Source: Parasulfuritortus sp036391875 (GTDB lineage: Bacteria > Pseudomonadota > Gammaproteobacteria > Burkholderiales > Thiobacillaceae). Taken from it: a stretch of 64,000 nucleotides of DNA. Shown here one piece after another: positions 41,585-49,693 of this stretch; position 1 is the first letter of the stretch, and each line of letters starts with the position of its first letter. The position numbers were made by a program, and so were the translations under genes. The notes below the pieces were generated by a model. It was not told where the DNA came from, ran no database searches, and saw only the letters and a list, made by a program, of their open reading frames with translations. The stretch is taken from contig DASVZA010000003.1 in NCBI GenBank assembly GCA_036391875.1, positions 85,010-149,009 on the forward strand, in the 5' to 3' direction.

Positions 41585-43056
41585 GGCGCGACTCCGATGG
41601 GAACGGCCGGCGCGGGCGGAGTGAGGACGCGCGTCACGTAGCCGTCGACGTCGCCCATCTGCACCGCCATGCGGTCGAGCGTACCGGCCAGCACCGGTGC
41701 GCTCAGGGCGATGACGAGCAGCACGGCGGCGAGCATGCCGCTGCCGGCCACGGCGGTGGCCGACTGGTCGGCGGCGACCGATCCTTCGTCGCGGCTGTAG
41801 AGGGCACCGATCACGCGGAACAGGTAGACCGCCTCGACCACGGTGGTCAGCAGCACGACCAGGCCGCCCAGCCACCACAGCCCGCCAGGCTGGCCGGCCA
41901 GACCGGAGAGCAGCAGGTACTTGGCCCAGAATCCGGGCAGCGGCGGCACGCCGAGCAGGGACAGGGCGAACAGCACGAACAGCACCGCGCCCAGCGGCGA
42001 ACGGCGCGCGGCCCCAGCGATCCGGCCCAGGCTGCCACCCCAGCGGCCGGCCAGCAGGAACAGGGCCGGCTTGACCAGCATGTGGTGCAGGGCGATGGCG
42101 ATGCCGGCCACCAGCCCGGCGTCGCCCGGCACCGAGAAGGCCATGAACGCCGCGCCGAGCTGGCCGATCGAGGACCAGGCCAGCATGCGCCGCACGTCGC
42201 GCGCCTTGTAGGCGGCCAGCTCGCCGGTCAGCATGCCGAGCAGGCCCAGCACCAGCAGCGCCTCGTGCGTCCCGGGCAGCGGGAAGACCAGTACCAGCAG
42301 GCGCACCAGCACCAGCAGGGCGAGCTTGGATACCAGTCCGGCCAGCAGGGCCGAGACGCGGGTCTCGGCGGTGGCGTAGACCTCGGGCGCCCAGGCGTTG
42401 ACCAGGAACAGCTCGGCCTTGACGCCCAGGCCGAGCAGGATCAGCAGGAAGGCGGCCAGGCCGGGCACGCCGACCAGGGCCTTGGGCGCCAGTTCGGCCA
42501 GATGGGCGAGGTTGACTGTGCCGGTCATGAAGTAGACCAGGGTGATGCCGAACAGGGCGAGCAGCGAACCCAGGCTGCCCAGGATCACGTAGCGGAAGGT
42601 CGCCACCTGGCCCGCCGCGCCGCGGCCGCCGGCCGCCAGGCCGTAGCTCGCCACCGCCGCCAGTTCGTAGAACACGTAGACGTTGAACAGGTCGCCCGAC
42701 ACCGCCAGGCCGCCGCAGGCCGCGGCCAGGATCAGGGTCAGCGACTGTTTGCGGTCCAGGTGTTCGCCCTCCCCGGCCCAGGGCCAGAACAGCAGGCAGA
42801 GCAGCGCCACGGCCAGCACGAACAGCGCGGCGACCGAGTCGACGTAGAAGACGATGCCGAGGGGCGGCAGGAAGTCGCCCACCGCCAGCACCACCGGCGC
42901 GACCGAGGCGACATCCCACAGGCGCATGCCGATCCCGGTCAGGACCAGCAGCACCAGCGGCCCCACGACGCGGCGCGCCGAGCCCGGCACCAGCGGCAAC
43001 AGGAAGGCCGCCAGCAACGGCAGGGCGACCACCAGGGCGACGACGGAGGGATTCAT
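41581..43056 (-). CDS. mrpD: Mrp-type antiporter subunit D
   Basis: A 491-residue membrane protein of the Proton_antipo_M family, MrpD/MbhH/NuoN-like, with about 14 helices. All key charges are retained: Glu in YELAAVASYG, Lys in GVKAELFLVNAWAPE, Lys in HHMLVKPALFLLAG and Lys in PGFWAKYLLL. It should translocate H+ or exchange Na+ for H+ inside the complex. Four-base overlaps tie it to mrpC upstream and to the second antiporter-like gene downstream. Confidence 0.93.
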   Translation of the reverse strand: MNPSVVALVVALPLLAAFLLPLVPGSARRVVGPLVLLVLTGIGMRLWDVASVAPVVLAVGDFLPPLGIVFYVDSVAALFVLAVALLCLLFWPWAGEGEHLDRKQSLTLILAAACGGLAVSGDLFNVYVFYELAAVASYGLAAGGRGAAGQVATFRYVILGSLGSLLALFGITLVYFMTGTVNLAHLAELAPKALVGVPGLAAFLLILLGLGVKAELFLVNAWAPEVYATAETRVSALLAGLVSKLALLVLVRLLVLVFPLPGTHEALLVLGLLGMLTGELAAYKARDVRRMLAWSSIGQLGAAFMAFSVPGDAGLVAGIAIALHHMLVKPALFLLAGRWGGSLGRIAGAARRSPLGAVLFVLFALSLLGVPPLPGFWAKYLLLSGLAGQPGGLWWLGGLVVLLTTVVEAVYLFRVIGALYSRDEGSVAADQSATAVAGSGMLAAVLLVIALSAPVLAGTLDRMAVQMGDVDGYVTRVLTPPAPAVPIGVAP

Positions 43057-43502
43057 GGCTTCGCCTCCGGCTGGCCGGCGAGGCGGGCGATGGCCGGGGC
43101 GTGCTGGCTGGCCGCGGGCGGGGCACCGGCCTCGGCGTCGATGTCGGCCTCCATGCGGCCGCGCAATTCGTCCATGTCCAGCGAGCCGTAGGCGGCCCGG
43201 GCGCGGATGGCGAGGCCGAGGGCGAAGGCCTGGACGCCGACGCCGATCACGATCGAGGTCAGCACCATGGCCTGCGGCACCGGATCGACCATGGCGGCCA
43301 CCGCGCGGCCCGGCTCGATGATGGGCGCGGCGGCGCCGGGCCGGAAGCCGGCCAGGACCAGGAGCAGGTTGCCGCCCGTCTCGGCGACCGCCAGGGCCAG
43401 CACCAAGCGGTACAGGTTGCGCGAGAGCACCAGCCCGCCGACGCCGATGCCGACCAGGCCGAGCGCGCCGAGCAGCAGGATCGACAAGGAAGACTGGCTC
43501 AT
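43053..43502 (-). CDS. mrpC: Mrp-type antiporter subunit C (NuoK-like)
   Basis: A 149-residue membrane protein with three helices, homologous to NuoK and MrpC/MbhG. The first helix is LLLGALGLVGIGVGGLVLSR, and VPQAMVLTSIVIGVGVQAFA is the family-typical third helix. A hydrophilic tail of about 40 residues (SLDMDELRGRMEADIDAEAG and beyond) extends into the cytoplasm. ATGA overlaps at both ends. Confidence 0.92.
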   Translation of the reverse strand: MSQSSLSILLLGALGLVGIGVGGLVLSRNLYRLVLALAVAETGGNLLLVLAGFRPGAAAPIIEPGRAVAAMVDPVPQAMVLTSIVIGVGVQAFALGLAIRARAAYGSLDMDELRGRMEADIDAEAGAPPAASQHAPAIARLAGQPEAKP

Positions 43503-44191
43503 CGCGCCGCCTCCTCTTCGGTAAAGCGGAGCAGCAGGCTGGCCAACTCGGCGCCGACCTTGAGGCCGACCGCCAGGTAGAGGATGGGTAGCGTGCCGGC
43601 CGAGACCAGGGCGCCAAGCTGGCCGGCACCGAGCAGCGGCGCGAGGAAGGCGCGGTCGAAGGCCAGGGCGGCCAGGCCGGTGACAATGAAGGCGGTGCCG
43701 GCCAGACCCTCGACCCAGGCCATGGCGCCATGCGAAGGCTGCTCGGCGGGCCGGGCCAGGACCGGGAGGACGAAGGCGGCGGCGAGCACCACGCCGCCCT
43801 GGAAGCCGCCGCCCGGGGTCAGGTGGCCGTGCAGGATGATGTAGAAGCCGACCACCAGCAGCAGAGGAAACAGCAGGTCGACCCCGGCCTGCAGGATGAA
43901 GCCGCCCGGTTCGGCCGTCGGCGCGGCATGGCCCCGGCCGCGGCCGAGCACCAGACCGACCGCGGTGGAGGCGGCGAACAGGATGGCCAGTTCACCCATG
44001 GTGTCGATGCCGCGGTAGGCGAGCACCACCGAGGTGACGATGTTGGCCGCGCCGACCGCGGCGGGCGCCTGGTCGAGCACGGCCCGGCCGACGGTCATCG
44101 GCGGCGCGCCGAGCGGCTGGCCGGCGAACAGCACGAACAGGAAGAAGGCGAAGCCGGCGGCGAAGATCAGGGCGCCATAGCGGGTCAGCAT
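43499..44191 (-). CDS. mrpB: Mrp-type subunit B with MbhE-like N-terminus
   Basis: A 230-residue membrane protein that seems to join two modules. The first 85 residues resemble the last helices of MrpA (MbhE-like), with NIVTSVVLAYRGIDTMGELA, and the rest is the MnhB domain, with FYIILHGHLTPGGGFQGGVV. In the archaeal operons these modules may be separate genes (E and F). It overlaps the DUF4040 gene by seven bases. About six helices are predicted. Confidence 0.88.
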   Translation of the reverse strand: MLTRYGALIFAAGFAFFLFVLFAGQPLGAPPMTVGRAVLDQAPAAVGAANIVTSVVLAYRGIDTMGELAILFAASTAVGLVLGRGRGHAAPTAEPGGFILQAGVDLLFPLLLVVGFYIILHGHLTPGGGFQGGVVLAAAFVLPVLARPAEQPSHGAMAWVEGLAGTAFIVTGLAALAFDRAFLAPLLGAGQLGALVSAGTLPILYLAVGLKVGAELASLLLRFTEEEAAR

Positions 44192-44475
44192 GACTTGCCC
44201 TCCCCGTCGTCGGTCTTTTCCTGGACCTCGATCCGCCACAGGCCGAGCCGCTTGGCGGCCAGGGCCAGGAGCAGGCCACCCAGGCCGGCGCCGACGGCCG
44301 CCTCGGTCAACGCCACATCGGGCGCGCGCAGCACGACGAACAACACCGAGACGCCGAGCGACACCAGGGCCGTGGCCGCGGCGGCGCCGAGCAAGTTGCG
44401 GAGGAACATGGCGGCGAAGGCCGCGGCCAGCACCAGCACGGTCATCACCTGCACCACCAGATCAGTCCAGGTCAT
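44185..44475 (-). CDS. DUF4040 subunit (MrpA C-terminal/MbhD-like)
   Basis: A 96-residue membrane protein of three helices equivalent to the DUF4040 region of MrpA. The key stretch is LRAPDVALTEAAVGAGLGGL, in which the acidic residue of the family is kept. No full-length MrpA is present, as in hydrogenase-type (Mbh/Mbx) clusters. The ATG at 44475 lies one base after the mrpG stop region, and the 3' end overlaps mrpB. Confidence 0.88.
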   Translation of the reverse strand: MTWTDLVVQVMTVLVLAAAFAAMFLRNLLGAAAATALVSLGVSVLFVVLRAPDVALTEAAVGAGLGGLLLALAAKRLGLWRIEVQEKTDDGEGKSC

Positions 44476-44476
44476 G

Positions 44477-44779
44477 TCAGTCGCCCTCCTTCTCACCGGC
44501 CTGCCAGGGCCGCACGCCGGCGCGGTACAGGGCGCGGGCGATGACCGAGGAGCCGACCGGGTTGGTGAGCAGCAGCAGGCCGCCGATGGCGACCAGCTTG
44601 GCCGACCAGTCCGGATGCAAGAGGCCGACCCCGACCAGGGTGGCCAGCACGCCCATGGTCACCGCCTTGGTGCCGGTCTGGATGCGGTTGTAGACGTCCG
44701 GCATGCGCCACAGGCCAAGCGCGCCGAGGAAGCAGAACAGCGCGCCGAGCAGGACCATCAGGCTGCCTGCGAGATTCAT
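44477..44779 (-). CDS. mrpG: Mrp-type antiporter subunit G
   Basis: A 100-residue membrane protein (three helices) of the PhaG/MnhG/MbhC family. Diagnostic segment: LGLWRMPDVYNRIQTGTKAV, then LLLLTNPVGSSVIARALYRA. The start overlaps the mrpF stop by four bases. Confidence 0.93.
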   Translation of the reverse strand: MNLAGSLMVLLGALFCFLGALGLWRMPDVYNRIQTGTKAVTMGVLATLVGVGLLHPDWSAKLVAIGGLLLLTNPVGSSVIARALYRAGVRPWQAGEKEGD

Positions 44780-45048
44780 CTGCCGGCCCCCGTTTCGATG
44801 ATGCGGGCCAGGGCGACCACGCCGACGAAGGCCAGCACGCCGTAGACCAGGGCCACGTCGAGATAGAGCGCACTGTCGAGCAGCGGCGCCAGGAAGACCA
44901 GGATGGCGGTGGCGATCACGGTCAGGGTATCGGCCGCCACCAGGCGGTCGGGCGTGGCCGGGCCGCGCAGGAAGCGCAGCAGGCCGAGCAGGACCGCGGC
45001 GGCGAACACCACCAGGGCGGCGGTCTGGACGAAGTTCTCCGGCGTCAT
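44776..45048 (-). CDS. mrpF: Mrp-type antiporter subunit F
   Basis: A 90-residue membrane protein (three helices) of the MrpF/PhaF/MbhB family. Conserved segment: LRGPATPDRLVAADTLTVIA, followed by SALYLDVALVYGVLAFVGVV. ATGA overlaps on both sides. Confidence 0.93.
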   Translation of the reverse strand: MTPENFVQTAALVVFAAAVLLGLLRFLRGPATPDRLVAADTLTVIATAILVFLAPLLDSALYLDVALVYGVLAFVGVVALARIIETGAGR

Positions 45049-45617
45049 CGCACGAACCTGCCCAGGTGGCGTTCGAACTGAGCGGCGATGGCCGCGGTGG
45101 CGGATTCCAGGTCGCTGCCCGGCGGGCAGTCGATCCAGTGGATGGTGAGCAGGTCGCCCTCGACATCCACCGTCAGGGTGCCGGGCGTGAGGGTGATGCT
45201 GTTGGCCAGCAGCAAACGGCCCAGGTCGGAGGTCAGGCCGGTGCGGACCCGGACCACAGCGGGACGGATCGGCAGGGTCGGCGACAGGACCCGGCGGGCG
45301 ACATCGATATTGGAACGGATCAGAGCGACGGCGAACACGCCGAGATAGATCAGGATGGCGCCGGGCAGCGCGAACGACCAGCGCACGCCGCCGAGGATGC
45401 CGCTCCGGCGGTAACCCAGCGTTGCCGCCACGACGGCGACCAAAACACCGGCCGCCAGCTCCTGGCCATCGAGTGTGCCGGTCAACAACAGCCATAGGAT
45501 CGCCGCCATCAGCAACGCGGTCAGACCGGTGGCGGCTGCGGCGGAGTCCCCGGTCCCGGCCGGCCGGCCGGCGGGTGCTGCCGATACCTCTCCCTGCGGG
45601 ATGCTGTTCGAATTCAT
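45045..45617 (-). CDS. mrpE: Mrp-type antiporter subunit E, first gene of the operon
   Basis: A 190-residue protein with two N-terminal membrane helices and a cytoplasmic C-terminal domain, the MrpE/MnhE/MbhA layout. Family motifs are ANSITLTPGTLTVDVEGDLL and TIHWIDCPPGSD. The N-terminal 30 residues are a variable tail. The ATG at 45617 has AGGGAG about 11 bases upstream, a wide gap. It opens a fourteen-gene unit that runs to 34023 with overlaps or gaps of at most 10 bases. The 217-base gap upstream shows no clear promoter. Confidence 0.9.
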   Translation of the reverse strand: MNSNSIPQGEVSAAPAGRPAGTGDSAAAATGLTALLMAAILWLLLTGTLDGQELAAGVLVAVVAATLGYRRSGILGGVRWSFALPGAILIYLGVFAVALIRSNIDVARRVLSPTLPIRPAVVRVRTGLTSDLGRLLLANSITLTPGTLTVDVEGDLLTIHWIDCPPGSDLESATAAIAAQFERHLGRFVR

Positions 45618-45834
45618 GCTGAAATTCTGCTCCCTGAACGTTGCCGATATATTGCCGCACTGGATGCCGGCGCGGCAAAGCAATACGCACAACGGTTAAC
45701 GACCGATTCGAAACGGTTGCGTTCAGCCCACGTCGGGGAATCGAGGATCGTAGCCCGCAGAACAGCCAAGCCGTTGGTATTCCAATTGATTCGTTCTATG
45801 CTCGAACTGGACCGTCCAATTCGAGAGGCAAGCC

Positions 45835-46476
45835 ATGCCCGAGCGCTACCCGATTCCACATCGGCTGTATGAAGCCTTGCCGTTCATCTACCTGGGTGGC
45901 GGCATCCTGGTCGCGCGGGGCCTGGCCAATACCTGGGGCACCGTCAGCGGCCTGATCCTGCTGACGGCAGGCGTCCTGGTCGGCTGGAAGCGCTGGCAAT
46001 ACCGACGGGAGAGGGCGAGACCCCATACCCAGAAACCGCCGGCGGACAAGACCACGGCACGGGCCGCCAACCCCGAGCCAGCCGCACCGCAACTGATCTG
46101 GAAGACGGACTACGAATGCGGCCACGCCGCCATCGACAGCCAGCACCGCCGGCTGTTCGAACTGGGCAACGCCCTGCTCGAGGCCATCTTCGAGCAACGC
46201 TCGAAACTGGACGTGGAATTGCTGCTCGGCGAACTGGTCGACGGCGTGACCGATCACTTCTGCTTCGAGGAGGGCCTGCTGGCCGGCAGCCATCATCCCC
46301 TCGCGCCGGACCACCGGGAGACCCACCGCAGCCTGCTGGCCCGCTGCAAGGAGATGTCCGAACAGTTCCACCAAGGCCGTCTCAACGCCGGAGGACTGAT
46401 CGAGTTCATCGTGCTCGACGTGGTCGAGCGGCACATCGTCCGGGACGATCTCAAATTTCTCGGCGCGGTCGAATAG
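45835..46476 (+). CDS. Membrane-anchored bacteriohemerythrin
   Basis: A 213-residue protein with two hydrophobic stretches near residues 14-30 and 35-50, a Pro/Arg-rich linker, and a hemerythrin domain (about 88-210). Diiron ligands are visible in GHAAIDSQHRRLF, HFCFEE, HRETH and the C-terminal HIVRDD. Such domains bind O2 reversibly and serve oxygen sensing or delivery. No signalling domain is attached, so delivery or storage near the membrane is the simpler reading. GAGAGG lies six bases before the ATG. Confidence 0.9.
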   Translation: MPERYPIPHRLYEALPFIYLGGGILVARGLANTWGTVSGLILLTAGVLVGWKRWQYRRERARPHTQKPPADKTTARAANPEPAAPQLIWKTDYECGHAAIDSQHRRLFELGNALLEAIFEQRSKLDVELLLGELVDGVTDHFCFEEGLLAGSHHPLAPDHRETHRSLLARCKEMSEQFHQGRLNAGGLIEFIVLDVVERHIVRDDLKFLGAVE

Positions 46477-46524
46477 GTTGGCGTGAGACGGCCGGCACCG
46501 GAACGACCAATGCCGGAGCCGAAC

Positions 46525-46869
46525 TTACCCTTGTCTGACTATATCGACCGAGATCTCCACCGCCTGAATCGCCCCTCTGTTTTCCAGCCAGTGCGTGGTG
46601 TTCCTATCCTCGGGCCAGCCCACTCCCGGCCCATAGTCCGTAGCGACGCCACTTCGATGGTCGGTGATCGTTCCTTGCAGTATGTAGACGACGCCTGGTC
46701 TGTCTTTATGGTCGTGAATCGGGCCGAATACGCCGCCAGGCTCGATGGTCACCATGCGCATTCGAAGTTGGCGCCCTGCCATGCCCTCGATCTCAGGACC
46801 GAGGTCGACCGCTGCAAGCAACTTCACCGTAACGCCTTTCGTCTCAGGTGCCGCCTGTCCGTTGCTCAT
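46525..46869 (-). CDS. Cupin-domain protein
   Basis: A 114-residue single cupin barrel. The metal-binding motif 1 is degenerate (GPIHDHKDRPGVVYILQG keeps two His and a Glu-like position is lost), and motif 2 ends in NTTHWLENRG with one His. Metal binding is likely. Function unknown; small cupins of this type act as isomerases, oxygenases or ligand-binding regulators. AGAGGAGAG precedes the ATG at 46869. It faces no operon partner. Confidence 0.82.
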   Translation of the reverse strand: MSNGQAAPETKGVTVKLLAAVDLGPEIEGMAGRQLRMRMVTIEPGGVFGPIHDHKDRPGVVYILQGTITDHRSGVATDYGPGVGWPEDRNTTHWLENRGAIQAVEISVDIVRQG

Positions 46870-47074
46870 GGCGCTCTCCTCTCTGTATTTACATGGTCGA
46901 ACAGTAAATATAGACACCGTTGGGTGGTGACTAGCGCTTCCTGCCCCTGACCGGGCAACACACCCGGGGACAACCACAAGGCGAAAGTACGCGTCCGCCG
47001 AATCGGGCGGCCGACGCCCAGGAAGGCTGCTTGCAAGCCGTGCCTACAGCCGCCCCAACCCGCTTTTGCAACGA

Positions 47075-48475
47075 TCAGAAAATCCAGAATTTTGCGGACT
47101 CGGTTGCCCTGACCGCGCGGTCGGCGGTGTCCATGATGTGGAATTTGATCGGGTTGGCGCCATGCCGGCCGATCCCAGGTCCCACTTTCACCGTCTCCGA
47201 CAGCTCGCCCATCTCCCCGCTCTGCACCGTGAGGGATTGGCCGCCGGCGATCCGGATGCCCGGCAAACCGTCGACCGTGACCGCATAGGAATGGGGCCGC
47301 GCATCCTTGTTGAGAATCTGCAGGACGAAGCTGTTTTCGATCCCCCCGCTATCCGTCTGCCGCGCCAGGGCGTTCCGGTCGCGCGCGATGTAGACCTTGA
47401 GCGGGGCGCGGGTTGCCAGGGAGCCGATCCCTCCGGCCGTGATGGCCAGGAAGACCGCCGTATAGATGATCACCCGCGGGCGCCAGAGAAGCTGCCACAG
47501 GCTGAGGCGTCGGCCGGTGTCCGCCACGGCGTTTTCAGTCGCATACCGGATCAGGCCGCGCGGGTAGGCCATCTTGTCCATCACCTGGTTGCAGGCGTCG
47601 ACGCAGGCGGCGCAGCCGATGCACTCGTTCTGCAATCCGTTCCGGATGTCGATCCCCGTCGGGCAGACCTGTACGCAGATGCCGCAATCGACGCAGTCGC
47701 CGAGCCCATTGGCACGGGGGTCGGCCGTCCTCGATCTCGATCCGCGCGGTTCGCCTCGGGCGCTGTCGAAGGCGATGATCAGCGTATCCGGATCGAACAT
47801 CGCGGACTGCAGCCGGGCATAGGGGCAGATCTGGCGACACATCTGTTCCCGCAGGAAGCCCGCACTGCCGTAGACCGACAAGGCGCCGAACAGTACCCAG
47901 AACGAGGTCCACGGCCCGATCGACAAATGGACCAGGGAATCGAGCAATTCCCGGATCGGCACGAAGTACCCGACAAAGCAGATTCCGGTCCATAACGCCA
48001 CCACGGCCCACAAGCCGTGCTTGACGCTCTTCAAGGCCAGCTTGCGGACGGACCAGGGGGCCGCGTCGAGCTTCATGCGTGCCGGACGCTCGCCTTCGAC
48101 CCGCTTTTCCAGCCAGAGGAAGATCTCCGTATACACCGTTTGCGGACATGTGTAGCCGCACCAGACCCGGCCCGCGACGGCGGTGACCAGAAACAGGGCC
48201 AGCGCGCCGAGGATCAGCAACAAGGCCAGGTAGATGGTGTCCTGCGGCCACAGCACCAGACCGAACAGATAGATCTTGCGCGTCATGACATCGAACAGGA
48301 CAGCTTGCCGGCCATGCCAGGGCAGCCAGCACAAGCCATAAAAGACCAGTTGGGTCAGCCAGACGAAGAACCAGCGCCAGCGGGCGAACTGGCCGGTCAC
48401 CGAGCGTGGGTAGACCTTGCCGTCGAGTCGGGCGGTTCGGGAAGGGATGGCGACGATGTTTTCGAGTTGAGCCAT
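47075..48475 (-). CDS. ccoG: Cytochrome c oxidase accessory protein CcoG (RdxA/FixG)
   Basis: A 466-residue membrane iron-sulfur protein that reduces copper for assembly of cbb3-type oxidase (family knowledge). About five helices are seen. The first Cys cluster is in AGRVWCGYTCPQTVYTEIFL and two ferredoxin motifs are CVDCGICVQVCPTG and CIGCAACVDAC. The C-terminal FixG immunoglobulin-like domain is in the periplasm (about 345-466). It is full length. The usual ccoNOP/ccoS neighbours are absent, so it stands alone here. No good ribosome site precedes ATG 48475. Confidence 0.94.
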   Translation of the reverse strand: MAQLENIVAIPSRTARLDGKVYPRSVTGQFARWRWFFVWLTQLVFYGLCWLPWHGRQAVLFDVMTRKIYLFGLVLWPQDTIYLALLLILGALALFLVTAVAGRVWCGYTCPQTVYTEIFLWLEKRVEGERPARMKLDAAPWSVRKLALKSVKHGLWAVVALWTGICFVGYFVPIRELLDSLVHLSIGPWTSFWVLFGALSVYGSAGFLREQMCRQICPYARLQSAMFDPDTLIIAFDSARGEPRGSRSRTADPRANGLGDCVDCGICVQVCPTGIDIRNGLQNECIGCAACVDACNQVMDKMAYPRGLIRYATENAVADTGRRLSLWQLLWRPRVIIYTAVFLAITAGGIGSLATRAPLKVYIARDRNALARQTDSGGIENSFVLQILNKDARPHSYAVTVDGLPGIRIAGGQSLTVQSGEMGELSETVKVGPGIGRHGANPIKFHIMDTADRAVRATESAKFWIF

Positions 48476-48703
48476 GTTGCGCGCTTCATGGGTGGCCTGC
48501 CCCGGACGAGGGCATGCATCAGGCTGTTGGGACGCAGGAGTTATACCTTCGAGGACGCCGGAGCGGCATGACCAAAGTCAACCCGTGCCGAGCCGGCATT
48601 CGGACGAGTTGCGATCGACAGGGGGCGGCTGGCTACGGCCGGCGACCGGGGCACGTCGAACGACTGCCCGGTCTGCGATACGGATTCGAGACCGCCGATC
48701 GGC

Positions 48704-49336
48704 TCAGAACGGCACCGGCACTTCGAAGACCATGACCTGGCCGCTCGCCGGATGGGCCAGTTCCAGCCGGCAGGCGTGCAGCAGCAGGCGGCCGGCCATG
48801 GCCTGCACCTCCGGCTGCGCGTACAGTTCGTCGCCCAGGATGGGGTGGCCCAGCGCGTTCATATGCACCCGCAGCTGATGCGAGCGGCCGGTGACCGGTT
48901 CCAGTTCGAGCCGCGTGGTGCCGGCCGCATCGTCGTGCGCCAGCGCCCGCCAGCGGGTCAGGCTGGGCTTGCCGATCTGGTGATCGACGATGCGGCGCGG
49001 CCGGTTCGGCCAGTCGGCGACGATGGGCAGGTCGATCGTGTGCCACTCGGTATCCGATGCTGCCAGACGGCCGGCCACCACCGCCACGTAGCGCTTGCGC
49101 ACCGCGCGCGCCGCGAACGCCCGGCTCAGCGTGCGCTGTGCCTCCGGCCCGCGCGCCATCGCCATCAGGCCCGAGGTCGCCTGGTCGAGGCGGTGCACGA
49201 TCAGGGCATCGGGAAATTGGACCTGGGCCCGCGCACTCAGGCAGTCCTGCTTGTCCTCGCCCCGGCCCGGCACGGCGAGCATGCCGGCCGGCTTGTCGAA
49301 CACCAGCAGGGCATCGTCGGCATGGAGCGGGATCAT
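48704..49336 (-). CDS. RluA-family RNA pseudouridine synthase
   Basis: A 210-residue cytoplasmic enzyme converting uridine to pseudouridine in RNA. The catalytic motif HRLDQATSGLM (about 48-58) holds the active Asp, and TGRSHQLRVHMNALGHPILG closes the active site. It lacks an S4 domain, so it is of the short RluA type (23S rRNA U746 and tRNA U32 in E. coli); the exact target is unclear. It starts at ATG 49336. Nearest upstream gene is 357 bases away. Confidence 0.92.
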   Translation of the reverse strand: MIPLHADDALLVFDKPAGMLAVPGRGEDKQDCLSARAQVQFPDALIVHRLDQATSGLMAMARGPEAQRTLSRAFAARAVRKRYVAVVAGRLAASDTEWHTIDLPIVADWPNRPRRIVDHQIGKPSLTRWRALAHDDAAGTTRLELEPVTGRSHQLRVHMNALGHPILGDELYAQPEVQAMAGRLLLHACRLELAHPASGQVMVFEVPVPF

Positions 49337-49693
49337 CGGCTAGGGGCGGAAACGGAGAGAAGCGGTCATGATAGCCCGGACGGTTTGCGTTTCGCATCCT
49401 GGCGGGTAGCCTGCCCGCCTTCGACATCGCCCGTCGTGCCATGACTGCAACCGGCGCCATCCAGCTCGCTATCGCCCTGCACGTCACCTGGAACCCGCTC
49501 GCCAGCCCCTGCTGTTGATCGGTCCTTGGGCGGTCTGGACAAGGGAAGGGAGCACCGCGCCGCCCGGCTGTTCTGGGCCGGCATTCTGGCGGCGGTGGCG
49601 CTGATCAGGCACTGACATTTCCAACTTCGACCACTCCTCATTATCCGCTGGTCTCATCCTTACAACCGCGCCTAGCCCCAACTCCCGGACACA
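49337..49693. other. Intergenic stretch with possible gene remnant
   Basis: No intact gene. On the plus strand, an ATG at 49441 opens a short frame (MTATGAIQLAIALHVTWNPL) that stops at about 49518, while a frame-shifted continuation ending LFWAGILAAVALIRH reaches 49615. Together they look like a decayed membrane-protein gene. This is a weak reading. Confidence 0.3.

Noticed and set aside
34529..45617. Group 4 [NiFe] hydrogenase or formate hydrogenlyase
   Set aside because: The large subunit lacks two of the four Cys ligands needed for NiFe, and no hydrogenase maturation genes or formate dehydrogenase lie nearby.
34529..45617. Ordinary complex I (nuo operon)
   Set aside because: NuoE, NuoF, NuoG, NuoJ and NuoA are missing, and the Mrp E, F, G and B subunits are present instead.
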